DNA from: Pseudanabaena yagii GIHE-NHR1
GTDB taxonomy: Bacteria; Cyanobacteriota; Cyanobacteriia; Pseudanabaenales; Pseudanabaenaceae
Direction: 5' to 3'
NCBI RefSeq assembly: GCF_012863495.1
Contig: NZ_JAAVJL010000001.1
Coordinates: 2,662,001 to 2,726,000 of the forward strand
DNA length: 64,000 nt
The notes under the pieces were generated by a model. That model was not told the origin of the DNA, did not search any database, and saw only the letters and a list, made by a program, of their open reading frames with translations. Shown here one piece after another: positions 26,605-36,538 of the stretch. Numbering within the stretch: position 1 is the stretch's first letter; the number at the start of each line of letters is the position of its first letter. Position numbers and translations under genes: made by a program.

Positions 26605-27441
26605 ATGACAATGATCGCTTATCTTGGTCCCGCAGGTACATTTACAGAGATGGCAGCCCTGCGGTATTTGCAACTTAAATATCCTGACCTAGAGCATTAT
26701 CCTTCCAGAATGTGCCCATATCCCACCATTTCCCAAGCGATTAAGGCTGCTGAGAATGGAGAAGTGGAAATTGCAGTTGTACCAATCGAGAACTCGATCC
26801 AAGGCGGCGTAACCATGACCCTCGATAGTCTTTGGCAATCGGAGCTATTACAAATCCAGCAGGCGATCGTCCTACCGATCGCCCATGCCTTGATTACCCG
26901 TGCGGAAAAGCTCACAGATATTAAAACCGTCTATTCCCATCCCCAAGGCTTAGCGCAGTGCCAACAATGGCTTGATCAACATTTACCTACAGTGCAGCAG
27001 ATCGCCACAGACTCCACTACCGAAGGTTTACATACTGTTGCTGAAGATATCACTGCCGCCGCGATCGCTTCAGAACGCGCCGCCGAAATTTACAATTTAC
27101 CGATTTTAGAATTTCCGATTAACGATCAACCTGATAATTTCACGCGCTTTCTGGTACTAGGGCGTACTGCTACTACGACCCAAGGTACACATTCTTCTTT
27201 AGCATTTAGCCTCAAACGAAATATGCCTGGAGCATTGGTCAAACCCTTATTAGTATTCGCCGATCGCCAAATTAACTTAAGCCGCATCGAGTCACGTCCC
27301 ACTAAGCGATCGCTCGGTGAATATATATTCTTCATCGATATCGATGCACCGATCGACGATCCCAATTTCTATGAAGCCTTACAGGAACTCCAATCTGTCA
27401 CCGAAAATCTCAAAATCTTAGGTAGCTATGAAGTTTGCTAA
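26605..27441 (+). CDS. pheA: Prephenate dehydratase
   Basis: PheA converts prephenate to phenylpyruvate in phenylalanine synthesis. The 278-residue monofunctional enzyme has the two-lobe dehydratase domain (about 4-185): 'AYLGPAGTFTEMAA', 'VVPIENSIQGGV', and 'DNFTRFLVLG' with the essential Thr-Arg-Phe; then a regulatory ACT domain (about 200-275) with 'LSRIESRPTKRSLGEYIFFI', whose ESRP motif binds phenylalanine. No chorismate mutase domain is fused; that activity is encoded separately by aroH at 59282. Alternative start at ATG 26611. Confidence 0.95.
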   Translation: MTMIAYLGPAGTFTEMAALRYLQLKYPDLEHYPSRMCPYPTISQAIKAAENGEVEIAVVPIENSIQGGVTMTLDSLWQSELLQIQQAIVLPIAHALITRAEKLTDIKTVYSHPQGLAQCQQWLDQHLPTVQQIATDSTTEGLHTVAEDITAAAIASERAAEIYNLPILEFPINDQPDNFTRFLVLGRTATTTQGTHSSLAFSLKRNMPGALVKPLLVFADRQINLSRIESRPTKRSLGEYIFFIDIDAPIDDPNFYEALQELQSVTENLKILGSYEVC

Positions 27442-27478
27442 AAAATAGGCGACGCGAAGCGTCGCCTATTTTTTAGCA
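27436..27478. terminator. Bidirectional terminator pheA / 27473 gene
   Basis: A perfect 20-bp stem (arm TGCTAAAAAATAGGCGACGC, loop GAA). It includes the last codons of pheA and the stop of the converging hydrolase gene, so both genes end inside the hairpin. Confidence 0.85.
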
Positions 27479-28246
27479 GGAGATAATGTTTTGATTTTGC
27501 TGGCGACAGCTTGCTACCAGATTGAGAGACTGCCAAAAGCAACGTATTTGCTTATTCACTGCTTGCCATTGCGTGTAATGAAAAAAGTGTTTGCCCTGTT
27601 CACATAACCAAAGGCGATCGCTATCTTTGAGATATGAGCGCCACTTTTGGTAGGAGTTAGTACCACCATTACCGATCACATAATCATCCATCCCTCCACA
27701 TACCAAAATTGGCACGAGGATCGCAGTTGGCATGATATGAGATGCTGCTGGTGAGAAAGAATAGGGAATTAAAGAGCTATCCAGATCCTGCTTGAGTAAA
27801 TCGGCTAACCAATGCAGCATTTCTGAATCCCGATACCCAAATAAATAAAAAGCTGTCCGCATCAGCATAGTTTCACGGCTACAACTCATTAACTGACGTT
27901 GCTCATAATAGTGACTATGCCAACTGGTCGTTAAATTTATTCCCACCGATAGCAAAGTTAGCGATCGCACATAGTCAGGATATTGTTGCGTATATAACCA
28001 ACCAATCAATCCCGCAATCCCATGTCCCACTAGATGCACAGCCCCTTGGCAAGATTGTAAGTACTCGTGCAATGACGCGATCGCTAGATTTACATCAACT
28101 GGCTCATCGGGATCTTGGCAATATTCCCATTGTGCGATCGCATATTGTTTCGATAGCGATCGGAGTAGTGGTAGATCAAACCGACGCAAAGCTTGACTGG
28201 TACAAATACTGACAACTTGGGGAGAGGTAGATTGTCTAAAGGTCAT
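27473..28246 (-). CDS. Alpha/beta-hydrolase fold protein lacking the nucleophile Ser
   Basis: 257 residues. The strand-turn-helix that normally carries GxSxG reads 'VHLVGHGIAGLIGWLY' (about 71-86), so the nucleophile position is Gly. A possible acid ('CGGMDDYVIG') and a His ('GKHFFHYT') are still present. Length and order of these elements are typical of small alpha/beta hydrolases. The protein may be non-catalytic, or act by another mechanism. It converges on pheA and shares the terminator. Substrate unknown. Confidence 0.7.
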   Translation of the reverse strand: MTFRQSTSPQVVSICTSQALRRFDLPLLRSLSKQYAIAQWEYCQDPDEPVDVNLAIASLHEYLQSCQGAVHLVGHGIAGLIGWLYTQQYPDYVRSLTLLSVGINLTTSWHSHYYEQRQLMSCSRETMLMRTAFYLFGYRDSEMLHWLADLLKQDLDSSLIPYSFSPAASHIMPTAILVPILVCGGMDDYVIGNGGTNSYQKWRSYLKDSDRLWLCEQGKHFFHYTQWQAVNKQIRCFWQSLNLVASCRQQNQNIISC

Positions 28247-28466
28247 ATTATTGAGAATTTATACTATTAAAATCTTAAATAGGGACTCATTGCCCAGATT
28301 GCCTAATTGACAATAACGCGATAAAAAAGACTGGGTGACAAAGGCTCCTTTTACTTTTGCCACCTCAGCAAAAACGCATTTGAACTATGAATAATGAAAC
28401 GGTGCTGAGTCAAACTTCCGCATCAAGACTTCACTGATGACACCTTAACTTTATTGAATATAATTG

Positions 28467-28527
28467 TCAATAGTTGATAGTTATTTTCGACGTTCGTTGT
28501 ACATAGAAAATAACTATCAACTATTGA
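28467..28527 (-). terminator. 22-bp hairpin after the 28533 gene
   Basis: Perfect arms TCAATAGTTGATAGTTATTT and inverse around a 17-base loop, 5 bp after the stop of the minus-strand gene. The rest of the 286-bp gap (28247-28532) shows no coding frame. Confidence 0.6.
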
Positions 28528-28532
28528 GGTCT

Positions 28533-29294
28533 CTATTTTCGAGAATTAGCAAGGCGCTTATTTCGCATTAACACATTTGTCCCCTCATTCGTTTGCTCAA
28601 TCACTAGTAGTGGTGTGGGCTTAGCATTTTGATCCCAACTAATGACCGCTAACCTGCCTTGAATCGTGGGTTGCCAATTCCGATTTTCATCTGAAGCTGA
28701 GACAAAATTTTCTAAGCCAGCTTCCAACTCCTTGAGAATACTGTGCGAACCATGGGTAGGAATTTTCGATAGCTTGACATGGATGCGAAAGAGAACACGA
28801 AGCTGTGAATCATCATGGTGTTCAGGTTGATAGGACACATCAAAAACCACATCGACCTTACGCACCTGTCCACTATCTGCTGCTGTTGGCATCAAAGCGG
28901 GGGCAACCTTTTGCCGAAGATTTACTTTAATCTGTGCCAAGATCACATCACAAAAATGTGGCTCCTCCATCCTCATACTGAGATAATCCAAATTAAATTC
29001 GCGAGAATGAATTAAATCGGGATTACGCTCATGCTCATTAATAGTGTGTAGTGCTAGTTTGAGCTTCTTGGCAAGTTCATGACTTTTGACCTTCTCGATC
29101 TTCAGTTGTTTCTGTGTCTTGTGCAATTTCCAATAATAGTAAGCTGTTGCACCGATCGCCCCCCATAGTAATACCAGCAATAGGCTAACACCGCCCGCAT
29201 TTTGCAGTGGTAGGGTTGATTGGTTGATTGATCCTAGAAAACCTTCGCGATCGCTAGTTTTCACTGTTGTTAGAACTTTTGAGGCGTACAACAT
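28533..29294 (-). CDS. Hypothetical protein with one membrane anchor
   Basis: 253 residues. After a ~34-residue N-terminal tail comes one hydrophobic segment ('GVSLLLVLLWGAIGATAYYYW', about 35-55), a Lys-rich helix ('KLHKTQKQLKIEKVKSHELA') and a ~190-residue soluble part with 'DYLSMRMEEPHFCDVILAQI' and 'RKVDVVFDVSYQPEHHDDSQ'. I do not recognise a family, although the pattern looks like a conserved cyanobacterial protein of unknown function. It has no operon partner. Confidence 0.7.
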   Translation of the reverse strand: MLYASKVLTTVKTSDREGFLGSINQSTLPLQNAGGVSLLLVLLWGAIGATAYYYWKLHKTQKQLKIEKVKSHELAKKLKLALHTINEHERNPDLIHSREFNLDYLSMRMEEPHFCDVILAQIKVNLRQKVAPALMPTAADSGQVRKVDVVFDVSYQPEHHDDSQLRVLFRIHVKLSKIPTHGSHSILKELEAGLENFVSASDENRNWQPTIQGRLAVISWDQNAKPTPLLVIEQTNEGTNVLMRNKRLANSRK

Positions 29295-29509
29295 AACAAT
29301 GTCTCAACAGCGTAAATAAAGTTTAGTTAAAGATGTCCTTACAGATATTTTGCTAGTCCCCCCTAAGACTATTCCCATAGTTCATTTAGAAATTAATCTT
29401 ATTGATAATTCAAATAAGAACTACAGCTTCGACTTCGCTCAGCTAGCTTACACCGATGGCTGAGCGGAGTCGAAGCCCATCTGCAAATTATTTAAAACAA
29501 CTATAACTA

Positions 29510-29603
29510 TAGCAATGTAAGTTTTGTTTAGGACATAAAATCTAAGAAGATGAGTTGCGGCGCTTCGCGCCGCAACTCATCTTCTTAGATTTTGGTTTGT
29601 ACA
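29510..29603. repeat. Palindromic element, 27-bp perfect stem
   Basis: Stem arms at 29537-29563 and 29567-29593, loop TTC (tip GGCGC-TTC-GCGCC). It is preceded by CTATAGCAATGTAAG and GTTTTGTTTAGGACATAAAA and followed by GGTTTGT, the flanks seen at 19681-19793. The right outer arm is missing. Confidence 0.75.
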
Positions 29604-29650
29604 GATAAACTTTCAAAAACTTTACTTGGGAAGGTTTTTGAAAGTTTATC
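29604..29650. terminator. 17-bp hairpin downstream of lepA
   Basis: GATAAACTTTCAAAAAC and its perfect inverse around a 13-base spacer, about 44 bp past the lepA stop (minus strand). Possible lepA terminator. Confidence 0.5.
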
Positions 29651-29693
29651 AGGTCTTTTAAACTGAGCAAAGTGCCGCTTTTAGTACCTCGTT

Positions 29694-31505
29694 TTAATCT
29701 CCATTCAATTGCAAAATTGCCATAAATGCGGCTTGTGGCACTTCCACCGTACCAATCGACTTCATTCGCTTTTTACCTTTCTTTTGCTTCTCCAATAGTT
29801 TCTTCTTACGGGAAATGTCACCGCCATAGCACTTACTCAACACGTTTTTACGCAGTGCCGAAATATTTTCACGGGCAAGAATCTTAGAACCGATCGCTGC
29901 TTGAATTGGGATTTGGAACTGTTGCTTAGGAATTAGCTCTCTCAGCTTCGATACTAGTGCCCGACCGACGTTATATGCCTTTTCGCGGTGGACGATACAT
30001 GCCAAGGCATCGACAGGTTCTTCATTTACCAAGATATCAACGAGTACCAGATCGTTAGGACGATAGCCGATTACTTGATATTCCATGCTGGCATAGCCCT
30101 TAGTCCGAGACTTCATCTGATCGAAGAAATCCGTCACCATTTCCGCAAGGGGAAGCTCGTAAATTAAAGTAGCGCGTTCAGTCGTGATGTACTTGGTATC
30201 GACAAACAAGCCTCTTCTTGCCACACAGAGATCCATCAATGTTCCGATATAGGATTGCGGAGTCATAATCTCTAACTTGACATAAGGCTCTTCGATTGAC
30301 TTTCGCGAATTAGGCGGAGGCAATTCACTAGGATTGTCAATCATCAAGATTTCATCGTTGTTGGTCGTTACTTTATAAACTACCGATGGCGCAGTCACAA
30401 TCAGATCGAGGTTATATTCCCGTTCTAGACGCTCCTGCACGATCTCCATATGCAGCATCCCCAAAAATCCGCAACGGAAGCCGAAGCCCATCGCGTTAGA
30501 GGTTTCTGGCTCATAATTCAAAGCCGCATCATTGAGTTTGAGTTTAGTAAGTGCTTCACGCAATTCCTCAAACTGATCGGCATCGGTGGGGAACATCCCA
30601 CAAAATACCATCGGCTTAGCTTCTTCGTAGCCCGGAAAAGGCTCAGGAGCAGAGTCGATCGCTGAAGTGATCGTGTCACCAACCCGCGCATGGGCAACGG
30701 TTTTAATTGCCGCCGCCAAATAACCTACTTCGCCAGCGTGCAATTCATCCACTTGGATCTGGCTCGGTGCTAATACACCTAACTCATCAATTACATATTC
30801 CTGCCCCGATGCCATGAATTTAATGCGATCGCCCTTTTTGACCGTGCCATCCATGACACGAAAATAGACAATTACCCCCCGATAGGCATCGTAATAACTA
30901 TCAAAAATCAATGCCCGTAAGGGTTGATCAACCGTATCCTTGGGTGCTGGCACTTTAGAGACGATCGCTTCCAAAATCTCACGAATACCGATCCCTTGTT
31001 TTGCTGAAGCATGAATTGCATCTGTACAATCTAAGCCGATTAATTCTTCAATCTCATGGGAAATGCGCTCAGGATCTGCCCCCGGTAGATCGATTTTATT
31101 AAGAACAGGCACAATTTCCAGATCGTTTTCTAGAGCTAAGTACACATTCGCCAAGGTTTGGGCTTCTACACCTTGCGAAGCATCTACTACCAGCAAAGCC
31201 CCTTCACAAGCCGCTAAACTACGCGATACCTCATAGGAAAAGTCCACATGTCCGGGGGTATCGATCAAATTAATCGTATATTCCTCTCCATTAAGAGCTT
31301 CATAACGCATCCTTGCTGCTTGCAATTTAATGGTGATCCCCCGTTCGCGCTCCAAATCCATATTGTCTAGGAATTGGGCTTTCATGTCTCGATCCGCGAC
31401 CGTGCCTGTAAACTGCAACAAGCGATCGGCAAGCGTAGACTTACCATGATCGATATGGGCAATGATTGAAAAGTTACGAATTCGAGAAACAGGTACGTTG
31501 GTCAT
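29694..31505 (-). CDS. lepA: Elongation factor 4 (LepA)
   Basis: LepA is a ribosome-bound GTPase that acts on stalled or back-translocated ribosomes. I set the start at the ATG at 31505 (N terminus '[20 protein letters not shown]'), which gives 603 residues, the normal length; the longer open frame adds 11 unlikely residues. Motifs: 'AHIDHGKST' (P-loop), '[10 protein letters not shown]' (switch I), 'DTPGHVDF' (G3), 'NKIDLPGAD' (G4); the LepA-specific C-terminal domain ends '[19 protein letters not shown]'. The downstream gap is full of repeats; it is probably transcribed alone. Confidence 0.96.
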   Translation of the reverse strand: MTNVPVSRIRNFSIIAHIDHGKSTLADRLLQFTGTVADRDMKAQFLDNMDLERERGITIKLQAARMRYEALNGEEYTINLIDTPGHVDFSYEVSRSLAACEGALLVVDASQGVEAQTLANVYLALENDLEIVPVLNKIDLPGADPERISHEIEELIGLDCTDAIHASAKQGIGIREILEAIVSKVPAPKDTVDQPLRALIFDSYYDAYRGVIVYFRVMDGTVKKGDRIKFMASGQEYVIDELGVLAPSQIQVDELHAGEVGYLAAAIKTVAHARVGDTITSAIDSAPEPFPGYEEAKPMVFCGMFPTDADQFEELREALTKLKLNDAALNYEPETSNAMGFGFRCGFLGMLHMEIVQERLEREYNLDLIVTAPSVVYKVTTNNDEILMIDNPSELPPPNSRKSIEEPYVKLEIMTPQSYIGTLMDLCVARRGLFVDTKYITTERATLIYELPLAEMVTDFFDQMKSRTKGYASMEYQVIGYRPNDLVLVDILVNEEPVDALACIVHREKAYNVGRALVSKLRELIPKQQFQIPIQAAIGSKILARENISALRKNVLSKCYGGDISRKKKLLEKQKKGKKRMKSIGTVEVPQAAFMAILQLNGD

Positions 31506-31648
31506 AGAATCAAAACACTGCGGTTCAAAACACGGCAAGATTATCCGATCCTATCTTATCGCGGTTTTTAATTTGCCATAGGTAAATTAAAAACCGCAAT
31601 AACTGACTGAGATTGCCTTTGGGTTTTCCCATACATCTATAGCAATGC

Positions 31649-31707
31649 TTGACTACTACAAGATGAATACCTGCACGAAGTGCAGGTATTCATCTTGTAG
31701 TAGTCAA
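31649..31707. repeat. Perfect 28-bp palindrome with GAA loop
   Basis: Stem of 28 bp without mismatch, tip CTGCAC-GAA-GTGCAG. Just left of it is CTATAGCAATG, the beginning of the outer arm of the variable-stem family. Confidence 0.75.
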
Positions 31708-31832
31708 AACTTATATCCCTATATTTAAGTAGCTAGGCGTAATTAAAAAAACAGAACCCCAACCTATGGCGCACGCTGCGTGTGTGCCATAGGTTGGGGG
31801 GACATTTAATTGCACCCAGATACTTGGCAATA

Positions 31833-31923
31833 TATAGCAGTCCTAAATCATTTGTAGATTTTTTGTTTTGTGGAAGCGCATCCCGAAGAGGTGCGCTTCC
31901 ACAAAACCTTTAGGATTGCTATA
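31833..31923. repeat. Palindromic element with outer arms
   Basis: Outer arms TATAGCAGTCCTAAA and TTTAGGATTGCTATA (one mismatch) enclose a 17-bp stem (31866-31906, arm TTTTGTGGAAGCGCA, tip around CCGAAG). The outer arms begin TATAGCA as in the element at 19681. Confidence 0.7.
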
Positions 31924-32379
31924 GGCATCGGAAAATCACGTTAAAGTAAAGTAGTGTAAACAATATGCCACCAAGTTTTGAGGTTTGGCTTGTCCATAGG
32001 AATGCAAATATCCAAATTAGTTTTGGTAAAAGCGCATCTTATAAAGACTTTCCCCAAAACTAATTTGCATCATAAAAATTGCTGTAGAGTTAACGTACAA
32101 GTGCTAGTAAACTGAGTGAGATTTTGCCAAAGTTTGTGAGCTAAGTTGTCTAACTTCTCATATTACTTAGGTTTCATGAGTAATAATAGCTATAGTAGTT
32201 TCATCTAAAAATTTGAAACATACTCGCTAGCCTGCTTAGCAGGAATAGCTAGGCGCTTCTAAGATTAACTATGGTCAATGTAATTCAGTCAATGTAATTC
32301 AACCTAGCAAAAGATAGGAAGCAACTTCTATGTAAATTCAATTCATCGTGTACAACAGTTACGCAGGGCAGAGTAAGCA

Positions 32380-35300
32380 ATGAGTATAAGCAATCGAGTT
32401 CGACTATATGAACTCTCACGAGAGCTAGACCTTGACACTAAAGATGTGATCGCCGTGTGCGAACAATTAAATATAGTTGTCAAAAGTCATAGTAGTACAA
32501 TTACCGAATCAGAGGCGGAATTGGTGCGTACCAAAGCCCCTCAACACCATCCCAAAACTGCCGATCCCAAAGCTGCGGACAAGAAAGCTGCTGCTACGGT
32601 AAAGCCGAAAGAGTCCGAAGCACGCGCTAAGCAACAAATTCTTGCTGTCAGCAAACCAACAATTCGGCTCAACTCTCCACCTGTCTCTGCTAATGTAGGA
32701 GCTATACCTCCTGCTAACCCACCTGCGATCGCTGAGCCTAGCTCAGAGCCTCCTGCCAAAACTGCTGTTGTTAACCCTCCCTCGCCCATGCCCCCTGCTT
32801 CATCGTTAATCAAGCCTCCTAGTCGTCCTCTTGTCTCAGACAGTGACCTAGCAAATTCCGAAACTACACCTGTATCAAAAATCGAATTGACATCAGAAAC
32901 AGCATTGACCCCACCAGAGAATCCCCAATCTAGTAAAGAATTGCAGCCACCATTGCCAAAAGCAGAATTAATCACACCACCAGTTCCCCCTAAATCTTTA
33001 GACAAATCTGATAAAGACAAGTCTAGTTCAACTGTTGTGGCTAACTCCGTAAAAGCTCCTGTGGAAGAATCGACTCGTGTCAGTCCACCCAAAGATCAAG
33101 CTCCCAAAGAGCAACAAGTGCGTAAGGATACTCCAAGGGGAGAGCGTCCACCAGCAGAAAAAGCAGAACGACCACTCACACCTAAGCAGTCTTTGATGAG
33201 TGTTTCACCACCACAGGTAAAATTGACCAACAAGCCTGTGGCTCCAGAGCGTCCTAAACCACCTGTGGCGATCGCACCGAAGGCAATTGTTGCCCCGAAG
33301 CCACCCGCCGCTAAACCTGCTGATGATGTAAGAACAACTGCTAAAGGACATCAGGGGAAAGAGCAGGTCAAAAATGATCATGGCAAGGACTATAAGGGTG
33401 GGAATGAAGCAGGCTCAGCACCAAAACAAGAAGCTGTCAAAACTAATCGACCTGAAAGACCAAAACTGAATCGACCAGTTGAGCAACCTGCACCTGCTGG
33501 CGGTAGACCACAGAGTCGTGTACCGAAACTAGTGAAAGATTCGGTACTGATCGAACGGGGAATCACGGCTCCAACTGAACCACCGCACAATTTGCGTCCT
33601 CCGATGCCAACATTGATGCGTGCGCCTGAAAAGCCTGTTATTGCTGATAAGAACGCCAAGAAGCCTGAAGCTGCGGGAGGGTTTGCGCCTGTACTGCCTG
33701 AGCTTTTGGAAAAACCAACGCTACCGAACAAAGCTAATAAGCGCAAAGGTAAATCTAAGGAAGAAGAAGAAAAAGATTTACTCGAGCTGAAAGAAAAAAA
33801 TCGTTTGAATAAGCCTAAGCGCTATTTACGCGATTTTGATGATGATGATGATGATGCATCGGATCTCGATAGTGGTGCGGACTTTGCTCAGATCAGTTTG
33901 TCCTTGGCACGCCCAACTGCCCGTCCTAAGACCATTAGTGTCCCAGCGAAGCCAACTATGGCAGCGGATCTCAAACCCACTCAAAAATCTAAAAAATCTG
34001 CACCAAGTCGCGATCGCCGCAACCAGCAAGTTGAAATCGTTCCCGAAAAGCCCACCTCCGTGGAAATCGAAGAGGGTATGACTGTGGCAGTATTGGCGAA
34101 GCGTCTAGTATTGTCTGAGACTGAGGTCATTCGCACCCTATTTATGAAGGGGATTATGGCGAATATCAACCAGACCCTTGATGTCGGTACTGCCAAAATG
34201 GTGGCGACTGAGTTGGGTTATGAGGTACATGATCCCGAAATTATCGAACTGGCGGTCAAGACTGAGATGATCGAGCTAGAGGATCTCGATAAGCTCGAAC
34301 GCCGTCCACCTGTCGTCACCATCATGGGACACGTTGACCACGGGAAAACCACATTGCTGGATGCCATTCGTAAGAGTAAGGTTGCTCAAGGCGAAGCAGG
34401 TGGGATCACTCAGCATATTGGTGCTTACCACGTTGATGTTGAGCATAATGGCGAGAAACAACAGATTGTCTTCCTTGACACCCCCGGACACGAAGCATTT
34501 ACTGCCATGCGTGCTAGAGGAACCAAAGTTACGGACATCGCCGTTCTTGTGGTTGCTGCCGATGATGGTGTCCAACCTCAAACCATCGAAGCGATTAGCC
34601 ATGCCCGTGCGGCAAAAGTACCGATCGTGGTTGCTATTAACAAAGTTGACAAGATCGAGGCTCAGCCCGATCGCATTCGTCAAGAACTCACTGAGTACTC
34701 CCTCGTTGCTGAGGAATGGGGCGGCGATACGATTATGGTTCCCGTCAGTGCCATCCGTCGTGAGAACCTCGATACCTTGCTGGAAATGATCTTGCTAGTT
34801 GCTGAAGTCGAAGATCTCCAAGCTAACCCCAACCGTACAGCGAAGGGAACTGTTATTGAAGCTCACCTCGACAAGGCAAAAGGTCCCGTGGCAACATTGC
34901 TCGTTCAGAATGGTACGTTGCGCGTTGGTGATATCTTCGTTGCGGGTGCTGCCTTTGGTAAGGTACGGGCGATGGTTGACGATCGCGGCGCAAGAGTTGG
35001 TAAGGCTTCACCATCCTTTGCTGTGGAAGTCCTCGGTTTGGGTGATGTACCTGCGGCGGGTGATGAGTTTGAGGTCTATCTCGATGAAAAACAAGCCCGT
35101 GCGATCGCTGATCAACGCACGATGGATCAGCGTCAAGCTCGCTTGGTTCAGGCGATGGCTTCTCGTCGTGTCACCCTTGGTACTTTGTCCGAAAAGGTCA
35201 AAGAAGGCGATCTCAAGGAACTCAATATTATTCTCAAGGCAGACGTACAAGGTTCTCTCGAAGCAATTCTTGGCGCACTTGCCCAACTACCTCAGCGTGA

Positions 35301-35832
35301 AGTCCAGCTCCGTATCCTCCTCTCTGCTCCTGGTGAAATCACCGAAAATGACATCAGTTTGGCAGCAGCTAGCTCGGCGGTAGTATTAGGCTTTAATACC
35401 ACAATGGCTCCTGGTGCAAGACAAGCGGCTGACGACCTCGGTGTTGACTTCCGTGACTACAACGTCATCTATAAGCTCTTGGAAGATATCCAAGATGCGA
35501 TGGAAGGCTTGCTCGATCCTGAAATGGTTGAGGAATACCTCGGTCAAGCTGAAGTCCGCGCTATCTTTACGATTGGTAAGGGTGCTGTGGCTGGTTGTTA
35601 TGTCCAAAATGGTAAGTTAATCCGTAACTGTAATGTCCGCGTTAAGCGTGGTAATGAGATCGTCCATTCTGGTGTATTGGAATCTCTCAGAAGGGTTAAG
35701 GATGATGCTAAGGAGGTTGCCTCTGGGTTTGAGTGCGGTATATCTCTTGGTAAGTTCTCTGCATGGAAAGAGGGCGATGTCATCGAGGCATATCGTATGG
35801 TCACGAAGCGTCGTACACTAGCTACTTCTTAA
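32380..35832 (+). CDS. infB: Translation initiation factor IF-2
   Basis: IF-2 is the GTPase that brings initiator fMet-tRNA to the 30S subunit. 1150 residues: an N-terminal IF2-N helix bundle ('[20 protein letters not shown]'), a very long disordered Pro/Lys/Ala-rich region (about 50-560) with an acidic Asp run near 487-492 encoded by repeated GAT at 33836, a second IF2-N module ('[19 protein letters not shown]'), then the G domain with 'GHVDHGKTT' near 650, '[11 protein letters not shown]' and 'NKVDK', and domains II-IV. Long N-terminal extensions are known in cyanobacteria. No nusA or rimP is adjacent. Confidence 0.96.
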   Translation: MSISNRVRLYELSRELDLDTKDVIAVCEQLNIVVKSHSSTITESEAELVRTKAPQHHPKTADPKAADKKAAATVKPKESEARAKQQILAVSKPTIRLNSPPVSANVGAIPPANPPAIAEPSSEPPAKTAVVNPPSPMPPASSLIKPPSRPLVSDSDLANSETTPVSKIELTSETALTPPENPQSSKELQPPLPKAELITPPVPPKSLDKSDKDKSSSTVVANSVKAPVEESTRVSPPKDQAPKEQQVRKDTPRGERPPAEKAERPLTPKQSLMSVSPPQVKLTNKPVAPERPKPPVAIAPKAIVAPKPPAAKPADDVRTTAKGHQGKEQVKNDHGKDYKGGNEAGSAPKQEAVKTNRPERPKLNRPVEQPAPAGGRPQSRVPKLVKDSVLIERGITAPTEPPHNLRPPMPTLMRAPEKPVIADKNAKKPEAAGGFAPVLPELLEKPTLPNKANKRKGKSKEEEEKDLLELKEKNRLNKPKRYLRDFDDDDDDASDLDSGADFAQISLSLARPTARPKTISVPAKPTMAADLKPTQKSKKSAPSRDRRNQQVEIVPEKPTSVEIEEGMTVAVLAKRLVLSETEVIRTLFMKGIMANINQTLDVGTAKMVATELGYEVHDPEIIELAVKTEMIELEDLDKLERRPPVVTIMGHVDHGKTTLLDAIRKSKVAQGEAGGITQHIGAYHVDVEHNGEKQQIVFLDTPGHEAFTAMRARGTKVTDIAVLVVAADDGVQPQTIEAISHARAAKVPIVVAINKVDKIEAQPDRIRQELTEYSLVAEEWGGDTIMVPVSAIRRENLDTLLEMILLVAEVEDLQANPNRTAKGTVIEAHLDKAKGPVATLLVQNGTLRVGDIFVAGAAFGKVRAMVDDRGARVGKASPSFAVEVLGLGDVPAAGDEFEVYLDEKQARAIADQRTMDQRQARLVQAMASRRVTLGTLSEKVKEGDLKELNIILKADVQGSLEAILGALAQLPQREVQLRILLSAPGEITENDISLAAASSAVVLGFNTTMAPGARQAADDLGVDFRDYNVIYKLLEDIQDAMEGLLDPEMVEEYLGQAEVRAIFTIGKGAVAGCYVQNGKLIRNCNVRVKRGNEIVHSGVLESLRRVKDDAKEVASGFECGISLGKFSAWKEGDVIEAYRMVTKRRTLATS

Positions 35833-35837
35833 TAGAT

Positions 35838-35866
35838 AAAAAAGCGCCCCAAGGGGCGCTTTTTTA
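35838..35866. terminator. infB terminator, bidirectional
   Basis: AAAAAAGCGCCCC-AA-GGGGCGCTTTTTT, a perfect 13-bp stem 5 bp after the infB stop; it overlaps the stop of the converging protease gene. Confidence 0.9.
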
Positions 35867-36235
35867 TTCTGGCAATTCAATTGTTACTTTACCGCCTTCT
35901 ACAGCACGAATTCGTAAGTCATAGCCATAAATTAAGCCCATCCCAACTAAGGGATCTGTTTCCGCTTCATTGACTGGAATAGTTCGGTATTGACCATCCC
36001 AAATGATTGTTGCTGCATAAACCTCAAAGGTTACTTCACTGCCATCACCTAAAGTCCCCCGATCAACCCCTGTCCAAGGTAAGTCTAAAGCTTCAATAAT
36101 TTCACTTGGTAAGCTTAAGTAACCTGTATAGCCTGTGTCAATAACGGCATCAATCAGTTTGGTCTGTTTCTTTTCGTTGATGATGACTAGTGGAATTGTT
36201 GCTTCACAGCTTTGATTAACTACACCGTGAATCAT
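35864..36235 (-). CDS. Clan AA (retropepsin-like) aspartic protease
   Basis: 123 residues. The active-site motif is 'AVIDTGYTGYLSLP' (DTG at about 34-36), followed by a flap-like region ('TFEVYAATIIWDG') and 'VGMGLIYGYDLRI', in which the hydrophobic-hydrophobic-Gly pair typical of the fold is seen. Such single-lobe proteases work as dimers. Its ATG overlaps the TGA of the upstream 91-residue gene (ATGA), so the two are translationally coupled. This pairing is, to my recollection, frequent in cyanobacteria; its purpose is unknown. Confidence 0.85.
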   Translation of the reverse strand: MIHGVVNQSCEATIPLVIINEKKQTKLIDAVIDTGYTGYLSLPSEIIEALDLPWTGVDRGTLGDGSEVTFEVYAATIIWDGQYRTIPVNEAETDPLVGMGLIYGYDLRIRAVEGGKVTIELPE

Positions 36236-36507
36236 ACTGTCTTTTTCAGGCTCCTTGCACCAAACCGATGAACGGCTCTATGTCCAATGCGAACGATCCA
36301 AGGTTGGGCATCAGGAATGCGTTTGAATAGGCTACCAGTTGCGGTCAATATTTCATCGGCGACTTCAAAGGCTCCAGTTTCAATATCGATCGCAACAATT
36401 TTGCCATAATTACCCATTTCGACTTGTGGGCGTACCTGAGTTTCATAAATCTCATCGCCACGCCTAGCGAATTCTTCTTTGCTATATCGGGGCTGTCTTA
36501 CTGCCAT
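36232..36507 (-). CDS. Small partner protein of the aspartic protease
   Basis: 91 residues: a charged N terminus ('RYSKEEFARRGDEIYETQVR') predicted helical, then a beta-rich part ('GKIVAIDIETGAFEVADEIL'), and a basic tail ('RIGHRAVHRFGARSLKKT'). It looks like a small regulatory or antitoxin-like protein and overlaps the protease start by 4 bases. I do not know a formal family name. It opens a two-gene operon next to an OLD-like nuclease. Its sequence suggests a substrate, inhibitor or targeting role, but that is inference. Confidence 0.7.
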   Translation of the reverse strand: MAVRQPRYSKEEFARRGDEIYETQVRPQVEMGNYGKIVAIDIETGAFEVADEILTATGSLFKRIPDAQPWIVRIGHRAVHRFGARSLKKTV

Positions 36508-36538
36508 GATTGTTAGTTTTGTGAGATCGCACTATTTT

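Larger units (their letters stand above)
29295..29693. other. 400-bp intergenic region filled with repeats
   Basis: No coding frame. Contents in order: a MITE remnant at 29427-29478 (both core arms kept, terminal repeats lost), a long palindrome with family flanks at 29510-29603, and a second hairpin at 29604-29650. Confidence 0.7.
31506..32379. other. 870-bp lepA-infB gap with five hairpins
   Basis: No coding frame. It holds five separate inverted repeats, each listed below or here: 31561-31597 (tip GCC-ATA-GGT), 31649-31707, 31757-31799, 31866-31906 and 32002-32070. The last has an 8-base insertion in one arm. The final 300 bp before infB lack repeats and should hold its promoter and leader; AT-rich with no consensus promoter I would defend. 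Confidence 0.7.

Noticed and set aside
31506-31538. Longer lepA start at 31538
   Set aside because: The extra 11 residues do not fit LepA; the ATG at 31505 gives the usual 603 residues.
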